From Rhodococcus sp. 06-235-1A (lineage in GTDB: Bacteria; Actinomycetota; Actinomycetes; Mycobacteriales; Mycobacteriaceae): 64,000 nt of DNA. Below, one piece after another: positions 25,866-33,514 of this stretch. The notes beneath the pieces are model-generated. The model saw only the letters and a program-made list of their open reading frames with translations. It searched no databases and was not told the origin of the DNA. Each line of letters begins with the position of its first letter. Position 1 is the first letter of the stretch. A program made the translations under genes and the position numbers. The stretch is taken from the NCBI RefSeq assembly GCF_002258785.1, contig NZ_NOYI01000021.1, positions 124,001 through 188,000 of the forward strand, written 5' to 3'.

Positions 25866-26813
25866 CTAGCGAGCCAGGGCGAGATCTCCCACGTGAGCCC
25901 GCCGAGCTGCCGTCACGAGTTCGACGACGGCCTCCGCCACCTCGTGTGCTCGTTCCAGAATCACCATGTGCCCGGCCTGAGAGACGCGCACCAACCGTGC
26001 GTCGGGCAGGTGGGAGGCAAGGGTTTCCGAGTGTCGCATCGGCGTCATCAGATCCTCCGAGCCGCACAGCACCAGGGTGGGAATCGAGGCCAGTGCCGCC
26101 AGACCGGCTACTTCGTCGAGACCGCGGAACGCCCCCAGAAACCCGGCCATCGTCACGATCGACGTGTCACCGAGCATGGCCGTCGCCAGCGTGACCACCC
26201 GCGGGCTGACTTTCCGTGATCCGCATCCCGCCGTCCTCACTATGGGGGCGCATACCCCGCGACTGAGCTTCTTGGCACCCGACATCAGTCGAGGGGCGCG
26301 TCGAACAGCCGCCTGAAACGCCGACACGGCCGGATGCGCGAGGCAACTACCGAGCCCGTCGTCGGTGATCCCGCCCGCGGACGTCGCGATCAACCCGACC
26401 CCGACCAGGCGCGATCCGATGTCGTCCGGGTACTGACGCGCGTAGGAGAGCGCCGTCATGCCGCCCATCGAATGTCCGATCACGACGAACGGCCCCACCG
26501 GAACGACGGCGCGGATCACGTCGGCCAAGTCCTCGCCGAGCTGATCGATGGTGCAACTCTCCGGCGCGGCTGCACTCGATTCTCCGTGACCGCGATGGTC
26601 GTACATCACGATTCGGACGTCGTCTCCCCAGGTCTGTTCCACCTGCGTGCGCAGGTCGGTCCACGACTGCATGCGCAGGCAGTGGCCATGCACGAACACC
26701 GCGGTCAGGGGCGCGTCCGAATGGCCGAATTCGCGAACCGCCAGCGCAGTGCCATCGCCGGCAGCGACGGTGCTGCGCCGACCGACCTGATGGGTCTGCT
26801 CGCTGGTGTTCAT
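25866..26813 (-). CDS. Alpha/beta hydrolase, 315 aa
   Basis: Serine hydrolase of unknown substrate. Oxyanion motif FVHGHCLRMQSW (about 40-51), MYDHRGHGESS after strand 4, nucleophile in GHSMGG (about 112-117), acid in LCGSEDLMTP (about 263) and catalytic His in QAGHMVILE (about 288). The layout is that of haloperoxidase-like/esterase members. ATG at 26813 is the first ATG of a frame that runs further upstream without conservation. It is divergent from the sigma-factor gene across a 198-bp gap. Confidence 0.9.
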   Translation of the reverse strand: MNTSEQTHQVGRRSTVAAGDGTALAVREFGHSDAPLTAVFVHGHCLRMQSWTDLRTQVEQTWGDDVRIVMYDHRGHGESSAAAPESCTIDQLGEDLADVIRAVVPVGPFVVIGHSMGGMTALSYARQYPDDIGSRLVGVGLIATSAGGITDDGLGSCLAHPAVSAFQAAVRRAPRLMSGAKKLSRGVCAPIVRTAGCGSRKVSPRVVTLATAMLGDTSIVTMAGFLGAFRGLDEVAGLAALASIPTLVLCGSEDLMTPMRHSETLASHLPDARLVRVSQAGHMVILERAHEVAEAVVELVTAARRAHVGDLALAR

Positions 26814-27011
26814 GTGCGCTCCGCGGGTGTGAGGGTCACGTTCTGCGACTCGGTTGTTGTCCGGTACTTCGCTCTCACGACACGCCGTGTTACCTGAATC
26901 ACATTTTGTTCGGATGTGGTAGCCGCTACGACCAAGCCGATCGGGATTCTGCACCGAAGCACTGATGAGCGCTGACGGTGACGGCGCGCGTTGCCAGTGA
27001 GGAGATCGGCC
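26814..27011. other. Divergent intergenic region, hydrolase / sigma factor
   Basis: This 198-bp gap must contain promoters for both the hydrolase and the sigma-factor operon. It includes an AT-rich patch around 26893-26920 (ATCACATTTTGTTCGG) that is unlike the surrounding DNA and the ribosome site AGGAGA just before the sigma-factor ATG. I found no clear palindrome. Confidence 0.45.
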
Positions 27012-27593
27012 ATGAGCGAGACCATGGACAGGCTCGAAGAGGTCGTGCCGCAGGCCGTTGCAGGAGATCGAATCGCACTCGAGCAGGTGCTCGTGCTGGT
27101 TCAGCCACCGGTGCGCAGGTACTGCGCCGCGCGGATCGGAAATCTCGACGTCGCCGCCGACGACGTGGTGCAGGACGTCTGTCTCGCTCTGGTCACCGCC
27201 ATCCCCAAGTATCGCGACATGGGTAAGCCGTTCATGGCCTTCGTGTACGGAATCGCCGCTCACAAGATGGCCGACGCCGGTCGCAGATCGGTACTGCGAC
27301 AGACGTTCTCCATCGACGACATGCCCGAGGAGCAGTCGCAGGACGCCGGGCCGGAACAGCTCGCTCTCGGTGGTGAACTGCGCAGTCACGCACAGGCTCT
27401 GATGGACACCCTGCCGACGAAGTACCGAAAGATCATCCTGATGCGAGTGGTGTGGGGCCTGACGGCACCGCAAACCGGTGAAGCCCTGGGAATGACGGCC
27501 GGAGCCGTGCGGGTGGCCCAGCATCGGGCGATGAACATGCTTCGTGCCGAGCTGTCGAACTTCTCTCTCCTGGACGCCCGCACGGCCGCCTGA
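27012..27593 (+). CDS. ECF RNA polymerase sigma factor, SigD/ShbA-like, 193 aa
   Basis: Directs RNA polymerase to a small regulon. Region 2 runs from about 32 to 100 (VRRYCAARIG, AADDVVQDVCLALVTAIPKYRD, FVYGIAAHKMADAGRRS). Region 4 is at about 130-185 (LMDTLPTKYRKIILMRVVWGL, GEALGMTAGAVRVAQHRAMNML). The sequence is close to mycobacterial SigD and Streptomyces ShbA. No anti-sigma gene with a zinc-binding or RsdA-like sequence follows; the next gene encodes a membrane protein 44 bp downstream. ATG 27012 is preceded by GAGGAGATCGGCC, giving a good ribosome site. Confidence 0.9.
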   Translation: MSETMDRLEEVVPQAVAGDRIALEQVLVLVQPPVRRYCAARIGNLDVAADDVVQDVCLALVTAIPKYRDMGKPFMAFVYGIAAHKMADAGRRSVLRQTFSIDDMPEEQSQDAGPEQLALGGELRSHAQALMDTLPTKYRKIILMRVVWGLTAPQTGEALGMTAGAVRVAQHRAMNMLRAELSNFSLLDARTAA

Positions 27594-27637
27594 CTCATTC
27601 GCCGCGAGGTACCCCGTCGGTGTGATCGACTGTCACG

Positions 27638-28627
27638 ATGACCGGTACAGGGGGACCCGAGCCAGAGCTGGTACCAGAGCAGCCGCATCGACCGAACCGT
27701 CAGCAGTGGGTGTTGGCCGCCATCGTGCTCGCCTTCGCCGCGGCCGTGATCGTGCGGAAGATTCTGCAGGAAACCGGCCAGGACCAGACTGCAGCGTTCT
27801 ACATCGGAATTCCCGCCGTCCTCGCGATCGTCGTCGTACTGTCCGCTCCGTGGGGGAAGGTCGTCGGTACGACGGTCAAAGTGGTGACGGTGTGCCTGTT
27901 GCTGTCGATGATCGTGCTGGGTGAAGGCTTCATCTGCGTCATCTTCGCGGCACCCCTGTTCTACGCGGTGGCGATTCTCGTCGCGGTCGTCGTCGGATAC
28001 GTGCGCAAGCAGGCCGGTGGTGGCACGCTGCAGGTCGCGGTTCTCCCGGTACTGCTGTTGGTCATGGCCTCCGAGGGCGTGCTGCCCGCAACCACCTTCC
28101 CCTCGGATTCGACGGTGTCGGCCACCCGCGTGTTCGACGCCTCGTCCGCGGACGTGGCGCGGGCCGTCGGCTCACCGATGCGGTTTCACGACGTGCAGCC
28201 GTCGGGCATCTTGTCCTGGGGTTTTCCGGAACCGATGCACGACCGTCTCGAGGGCGGGGAGGTCGAGGGCTCGGCTGTCGGGGACAGGCGGGTCATCGAA
28301 TTCGCGGGCGCGCATCACCGCCCTGCATTGCTGTCGACGCATCACTGGGGCGAGCAGTCGTCGGAATTGACGCTCGAGGTGGTCGAGCAGACCCCGACGT
28401 CGGTTCGGCTGCGGATGGTCTCCGACACGACACCGCTCGCGACGTGGCTGACCTGGAAGAGCATCGAGATCGGCTGGGCCGAGCAGGGTTCGGGCCGAAC
28501 CGCGGTGACGTGGACGTTGAACTACGACCGTGAGTTGGCTCCGGCCTGGTACTTCGGGCCGATCGAGAATGTCGTGGCAGAGCGCGCAGCGGGGTATCTC
28601 CTGGATTCGCTCGATCTGCAGACGTGA
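27638..28627 (+). CDS. Membrane protein with C-terminal SRPBCC-like domain, 329 aa
   Basis: Four hydrophobic helices are visible between residues 22 and 145 (WVLAAIVLAFAAAVIV, IGIPAVLAIVVVLSA, VVTVCLLLSMIVLG through ILVAVVVGYV, and LQVAVLPVLLLVMA). The C-terminal half (about 155-329) is soluble with the beta-rich pattern of SRPBCC/polyketide-cyclase-like ligand-binding domains (SATRVFDASSADVARAVG ... ERAAGYLLDSLDLQT). I do not know the family function. It follows the sigma-factor gene and overlaps the next gene as GTGA, so it belongs to a three-gene operon. It could be a membrane partner of the sigma factor, but no anti-sigma motif is visible. Confidence 0.8.
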   Translation: MTGTGGPEPELVPEQPHRPNRQQWVLAAIVLAFAAAVIVRKILQETGQDQTAAFYIGIPAVLAIVVVLSAPWGKVVGTTVKVVTVCLLLSMIVLGEGFICVIFAAPLFYAVAILVAVVVGYVRKQAGGGTLQVAVLPVLLLVMASEGVLPATTFPSDSTVSATRVFDASSADVARAVGSPMRFHDVQPSGILSWGFPEPMHDRLEGGEVEGSAVGDRRVIEFAGAHHRPALLSTHHWGEQSSELTLEVVEQTPTSVRLRMVSDTTPLATWLTWKSIEIGWAEQGSGRTAVTWTLNYDRELAPAWYFGPIENVVAERAAGYLLDSLDLQT

Positions 28628-29960
28628 GCGCAATGATCGCGAGCTCGGCAGTGCAGACCGGTCTGGACATCGCGGTGCTGCGATCGGCCGTACTGATGGT
28701 GCCGCTGATCTCGGTCGCGGTGCTGTGGATCGCCGGTCTGTGGGGACTCGGAGCGGATGTGCGGGTGCGCGGCGGCGCCGTGCTGGCGTTGCTGTGGAGC
28801 GCGGTGAGTCTGCTGCCGGTCAATGCGCTCGCTGTGCGACTGGACTGGTGGAGCTTCGGGACTCGTGGCCTGGAGTGGTCCGACGTACCGGTCGACGTGG
28901 TGCTCGGGTGGGCACTGCTGTGGGGAGCCGTACCGATCCTGTTGTCTCGCTGGGTGAATCCGCTGCCGATCGTCGCGGTTCTGGTCGCGGCCGACGTTCT
29001 GGTGATGGGTAGTCTCGAGCCCCTGGTGGTCCTGACGCCGTCCTGGTGGTGGGGCGAGGTGCTCGCTGTTCTCGTATGTCTGCTTCCGGCAACGGTTCTC
29101 GGCATGTTGACGGCGTCTCGGCGCGCGCTGCGGGTTCGGGTGCTGCTGCAGATGATGCTGTTCGCGGCGTTGCTGCTCTTCGTGATTCCCTCCGTCGCGT
29201 TCGAGGCGACCGGAAAATCGTGGGCAGGCGTGCTCACCGGGATCGGGGGTCCGATGGATTCGGTGACGATCCAGCTGATCGCATTGCTCGGCATCTTCGC
29301 CCTGCGCGCCGTGTGGGATTTCGCGTCATCGGTGGCGGTACTCCGTTTCCGTGGGATCCACCCGGCAGGCTCGTCGTCTCGGGTCCCTATGCGTACGTGG
29401 CGAATCCGATGCAGCTGTGCGCCGTGCTGATTTTGGCATCGGCGGCTCTGCTGACCGGCGAACTCGTTCTGCTCCTGGCCGCGCTGACGGGCGTCGCCTT
29501 CAGCAGCGGAATCGCGGCGTGGAACGAAAAGGGCCATCTGGACGACCGATTCGGACCAGCGTGGCGCGAGTATCGATCGACCGTGCGTGACTGGATCCCA
29601 CGATGGCACGCGAGTGCGGATCGAGCGTCGGGCACGCTGTACGCGTCGGTCACCTGCGATCCGTGCAGCGCCGTCGGGCCGTGGTTCGCGCGAAGGACGT
29701 CGGCTGGACTCGTCGTCGCGGCCGCGGAGAATCACCCGAGCGAGTTGCGCCGCATTCGATACGAGAGTGCCGACGGACGCGTCGTCGCGCAGGGCACTCG
29801 CGCGATCGGGTGTGCGCTCGAGCATCTGACTCTCGGCTGGGCCGTGCTGGGTTGGGTGATGAGGGCCCCGGTACTGGCGAGTGTGATTGCCCTGGTGACC
29901 GACGCGTGCGGCGGCGCTCCTCGGTCGATTCCGGGCCGCATGTCCGAATCGCCCGACTGA
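28624..29960 (+). pseudogene. Membrane ICMT-type methyltransferase with DCC-like tail, frameshifted
   Basis: The first frame (28624 to about 29330) encodes several helices up to IFALRAVWDFASS. The next frame then continues with GGGTPFPWDPPGRLVVSGPY and YVANPMQL, the signature of isoprenylcysteine carboxyl methyltransferase-like/NnrU-like enzymes, then two helices, NEKGHLDDRFGPAWREYRS, and a C-terminal thioredoxin-like part (VTCDPCSAVGPWF ... LEHLTLGWAVLGW). One extra G at 29330-29331 would restore a 445-aa protein reading FASSGGGTPFPW. It is therefore either a recent pseudogene or a sequence error. The start GTG overlaps the previous gene as GTGA. Confidence 0.78.
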
Positions 29961-30022
29961 GTAACAGTAGCTACATCCACGCAAGACACCCCGGCAACGT
30001 GGCGGTTCTACGTTGTTGACCC

Positions 30023-31669
30023 ATGACCGCCGTACAGCCTGCGCCGACAGACACCGCGCTGAAAGAGACGCTAGAGGACTACACGCTGCGCTTTGCGCCG
30101 CGTAGCTACCGTAAATGGGGAACCGGTGTTGTCGCGACGTCCGCACTCGGCGGAATCGCGTACCTCGCGGACTTCGCCATCGGTGCCAACATCGGAATCT
30201 CGTACGGAACCGGCAACGCACTCTGGGGCATCCTGGTGTTCGCCGTCGTGATCTTCCTGACCGGGCTCCCACTCGCCTACTATGCCGCCCGCTACAATAT
30301 CGACCTCGATTTGATCACTCGTGGAAGCGGATTCGGCTACTACGGATCGGTGGTCACCAACGTCATCTTTGCGACGTTCACGTTCATCTTCTTCGCGCTC
30401 GAAGGTTCGATCATGGCGCAGGGTCTCGAACTGGGTCTCGGAATTCCTTTGCCCATCGGGTACGCGGTATCCACGATCATGGTGATCCCGCTGGTCATCT
30501 ACGGCATGAAAGCCCTTGCCAAACTTCAGGTCTGGACCACTCCGCTGTGGTTGGTCCTGATGGTGCTGCCGTTCGTCTACCTGGTGATCAGCAATCCCGA
30601 TTCGGTCGGTGAGTTCTTCGCCTACGGCGGTCAGGACGGAGCCGACGGCAAGGGCGTCAACATCGGATCGGTGATGCTCGCAGCCGGCGTCTGTCTCTCG
30701 CTCATCGCGCAGATCGCCGAGCAGATCGACTACTTGCGTTTCATGCCGCCCAAGACTCCCGAGAACTCCCGACGCTGGTGGACGGCAGTGCTTCTCGCGG
30801 GACCGGGCTGGGTCATCTTCGGTGCACTCAAGCAGGTCGTCGGTCTGTTCCTCGCCGTCTACTTGATTGCGAACGTCGTCGACGGATCCACCATCGCCAA
30901 CGAGCCGGTGCACCAGTTCCTGGAGATCTACGAGAACTTCATGCCGGGCTGGCTCGCCATGACGCTCGCGGTGATCCTGGTGGTGATCAGCCAGATCAAG
31001 ATCAACGTCACCAACGCGTACTCCGGGTCGTTGGCGTGGACCAACTCGTACACCCGCCTCACCAAGACGTACCCGGGCCGCATGGTCTTCGTGCTCTTCA
31101 ATCTTGCGATCGCGCTGATCCTGATGGAAGCCAACATGTTCAGCTTCCTCAACAACATCCTCGGCTTCTACGCCAACTGCGGCATCGCGTGGATCGCCGT
31201 GGTGGCCTCGGACATCGTCTTCAACAAGTACATCCTGAAGCTCTCACCCAAGGTGCCCGAGTTCCGACGCGGCATGCTCTACAACATCAACCCGGTGGGC
31301 TTCGGATCCATGGCGGCGTCGGCGATCCTGTCGATTCTGGTCTTCTTCGGGGCATTCGGATCCGCGATCAAACCGTATTCGCCCATCGTGGCTCTTGTTC
31401 TTGCACTGGTACTTCCGCCGATCCTGGCGGTGGCAACCAAGGGTAAGTACTACCTGCGACGGACCGACGACGGTATCGATCTGCCGATGTTCGACGAGCA
31501 CGGCAACCCGTCCGACGCGCTCGTGCTGTGCCACGTCAGCGGAATGGAATTCGAGCGACCCGACATGATCGCGTCCAACGTGCCGGGGCCGAACGGAGAA
31601 AAGCAGTACATCAGTTCACTGTCGCTGAGCACCGACAAGACGGGAGAGCACATCCTGCCCCCGCAGTGA
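30023..31669 (+). CDS. NCS1-family purine/cytosine permease, 548 aa
   Basis: A 12-helix importer of nucleobases or related compounds, driven by a cation gradient. The N-terminus carries the family region YTLRFAPRSYRKWGTGVVATSALGGIAYLADFAIG; further marks are GNALWGILVFAVVIFLTG, LITRGSGFGYYGSV, EQIDYLRFMPPKTPENSRRWW in the central loop and VISQIKINVTNAYSGSLAW. It is longer than CodB (about 420) because of a C-terminal tail of about 70 residues (YYLRRTDDGIDLPMFDEHGNP ...). Substrate could be cytosine, purine, allantoin or thiamine precursor. No catabolic genes flank it. Confidence 0.9.
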   Translation: MTAVQPAPTDTALKETLEDYTLRFAPRSYRKWGTGVVATSALGGIAYLADFAIGANIGISYGTGNALWGILVFAVVIFLTGLPLAYYAARYNIDLDLITRGSGFGYYGSVVTNVIFATFTFIFFALEGSIMAQGLELGLGIPLPIGYAVSTIMVIPLVIYGMKALAKLQVWTTPLWLVLMVLPFVYLVISNPDSVGEFFAYGGQDGADGKGVNIGSVMLAAGVCLSLIAQIAEQIDYLRFMPPKTPENSRRWWTAVLLAGPGWVIFGALKQVVGLFLAVYLIANVVDGSTIANEPVHQFLEIYENFMPGWLAMTLAVILVVISQIKINVTNAYSGSLAWTNSYTRLTKTYPGRMVFVLFNLAIALILMEANMFSFLNNILGFYANCGIAWIAVVASDIVFNKYILKLSPKVPEFRRGMLYNINPVGFGSMAASAILSILVFFGAFGSAIKPYSPIVALVLALVLPPILAVATKGKYYLRRTDDGIDLPMFDEHGNPSDALVLCHVSGMEFERPDMIASNVPGPNGEKQYISSLSLSTDKTGEHILPPQ

Positions 31670-31676
31670 CCCACCC

Positions 31677-31726
31677 CCCTCGTGCGCGTTTTGCGTATCC
31701 AGAGGTACGCAAAACGCGCACGAGGG
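31677..31726. repeat. Dispersed inverted repeat, copy 2 (21-bp arms, 8-nt loop)
   Basis: Arms 31677-31697 and 31706-31726 (core CTCGTGCGCGTTTTGCGTA), loop TCCAGAGG. GGGCGAAGCCC at 31724-31734 forms a second small hairpin that reaches the TAG stop of the response-regulator gene (31736-31734). The element also follows the permease stop by 7 bp, so it lies between convergent genes and may terminate both. Confidence 0.88.
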
Positions 31727-31733
31727 CGAAGCC

Positions 31734-32354
31734 CTACAGAACTCCGAGCCGCACTGCTGTGATCACCGCAGCAGTACGGTCCGAAACCTCGAGTTTGGTG
31801 AAGATCCGGAGCAGGTGTGTTTTGACGGTCGACTCTCCGATGTACAGGGCCTGCCCGATCTCCGAGTTGGACAGGCCCGCGGCAACGCGACCCAGCACTT
31901 CGATCTCGCGCACTGTCAGGGCTGTCGTTCGGCGGTCGACGCGCCGTGCGAGCACCGTGCCGCCGCCGGCGGTGGACCTGATTGCGGCCGCCAATTCCGA
32001 TGCGGTGCAGTCCTTCAACAAATATCCCGAGGCGCCGGCCGCCACCGCCCGCACGATGTCGGCGTCGGTGTCGTAGGTCGTCACGATGACCACATTCGTC
32101 GCAACGACGGCAAGTATCTCGCGTGTGGCGGACACCCCGTCCAGGTCGGGGAGCCTCAGGTCCATCAGCACGACATGCGGTCGCAGCGATTGTGCAAGTT
32201 CGACGGACTCGGCTCCCGAACCGGTCTCGCCCACTACGTCGAGGTCCGAGAATGGCTCCAACATTCCGCGGATGCCGGTGCGTACCACCGGATGATCGTC
32301 GACCAGCAGTACCCGTAGCACCGCACCGGTAGGTCTCGCAGCGGTGGGTGTCAC
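31734..32354 (-). CDS. NarL/LuxR-family response regulator, 206 aa
   Basis: Output protein of a two-component system. The receiver has VDDHPVVRTG at 18-27, phospho-acceptor D65 (VVLMDLRLPD), T in VIVTTYD and K in GYLLKD. The LuxR-type helix-turn-helix is at about 145-200 (LTVREIEVLGRVAAGLSNSEIGQ, then STVKTHLLRIFTKLEVSDRTAA). The start GTG at 32354 overlaps the stop of the kinase gene as GTGA, so the two are coupled. Its TAG stop abuts inverted-repeat copy 2. Target genes are unknown; the neighbouring permease and carotenoid oxygenase are candidates. Confidence 0.93.
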   Translation of the reverse strand: MTPTAARPTGAVLRVLLVDDHPVVRTGIRGMLEPFSDLDVVGETGSGAESVELAQSLRPHVVLMDLRLPDLDGVSATREILAVVATNVVIVTTYDTDADIVRAVAAGASGYLLKDCTASELAAAIRSTAGGGTVLARRVDRRTTALTVREIEVLGRVAAGLSNSEIGQALYIGESTVKTHLLRIFTKLEVSDRTAAVITAVRLGVL

Positions 32355-33505
32355 AGCGGAATCTCGATGTGGACCGTTGCTCCACCGACATGGGCGGTGG
32401 GCAGCGTCAAGGTGCCGCCGACGTCGCCGACGCGGGCGCGCATGCCGTGTAGCCCGTGCCCCTCTTGATGGTCCTTGAACCCAATTCCATTGTCCGACAA
32501 TGTCATTCGTATCGAGTGATCGAGATACTCGAGAAGAATCGACACAGCAGTTGCGCCCGAGTGGCGTCGGACGTTGTGGAGGGATTCTTGTGCGCAGCGA
32601 AGCAGGACGACATCGACGGCAATATCGGTACTTCTCGGATGTCGCCCCACGGCGCCGAAATTGGCCTGGATACCAGTTGTGGCGGAAAAGCTGTCGGTCA
32701 GCTGGTGCAGCACGTCGCGCAAAGGGTTCACCGCCAAAGATGGCGGGGTCGATTCCACGACCATGGTGCGGGCCTCGTCGAGGTTCTCCCGCGCGGTCCC
32801 TTCGATCAGGTCCAGGTGATGCTGGAGGTGCGGGGCAGCCGATGCCAGATGTGGTTCGAGCGCCTGAGCGACGGTGACGATGCTGATGAAGCCTTGCGCG
32901 AGGGTGTCATGGATGTCGCGAGCAAGGCGTTCACGCTCGGTCGCGACGCCCGCCGCGTGAGAGAGCAGGGCTGCCTCTGCTCGGCTTTCGGCGAGCTCGA
33001 CCACGAGGCGGTCCAGATTTTCCGTGCGCCGTGCAGCCGTTACCACCACCCATCCGACAACCGGTCCCACGGTAGACGCGATCAGTGCCACCGCGACAGC
33101 CAACGGTAAGTCGCCAGCTTCGATTCTTCCGGTCGCCGCCAACGTGCCGAACCCGACGATGTCGATGGCGATCGAGGACACCACCGCCCATCGCAGGGGG
33201 AGCGACATGAAGAGCAGTGGAAAGACAGCAGGAAAGACTGCGGTGGCGGCGGGTGCCGCAACTATTGCTCCGGTCGCGAACGCGATGACACCGCACGCGA
33301 ATAGTGTTGACTCTCTGCGATAGAGAGGCGATTTCATTGTAGAAAGTCCAATGGCCAACACCCACAGGGCGAGTGCGCTCAGCGATGCGAGAGCTACCGA
33401 AGTATTTCCGGGAAGTGTCGAATCGAGAAGAAGCACGACTGCAATTGCAACAACGACACCGATGACGGAAAACCAGATCCACTGCGCACGTGGTCCCGTC
33501 GCCAT
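32351..33505 (-). CDS. NarL-type sensor histidine kinase (HisKA_3), 384 aa
   Basis: Membrane kinase paired with the NarL-type regulator. About five or six helices fill residues 8-155 with only short loops, so it probably senses within the membrane. A coiled stretch leads to the phospho-acceptor His in ERERLARDIHDTLAQGF (about 208). The ATPase domain has CAQESLHNVRRHSGA (N-box), LSDNGIGF and GHGLHGMRARV. ATG at 33505 has AAGGTG eight bases upstream; GTG at 33511 would add two residues. It follows the carotenoid-oxygenase gene by 9 bp on the same strand, so the three genes may be one operon. Confidence 0.92.
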   Translation of the reverse strand: MATGPRAQWIWFSVIGVVVAIAVVLLLDSTLPGNTSVALASLSALALWVLAIGLSTMKSPLYRRESTLFACGVIAFATGAIVAAPAATAVFPAVFPLLFMSLPLRWAVVSSIAIDIVGFGTLAATGRIEAGDLPLAVAVALIASTVGPVVGWVVVTAARRTENLDRLVVELAESRAEAALLSHAAGVATERERLARDIHDTLAQGFISIVTVAQALEPHLASAAPHLQHHLDLIEGTARENLDEARTMVVESTPPSLAVNPLRDVLHQLTDSFSATTGIQANFGAVGRHPRSTDIAVDVVLLRCAQESLHNVRRHSGATAVSILLEYLDHSIRMTLSDNGIGFKDHQEGHGLHGMRARVGDVGGTLTLPTAHVGGATVHIEIPL

Positions 33506-33514
33506 GAGCACACC

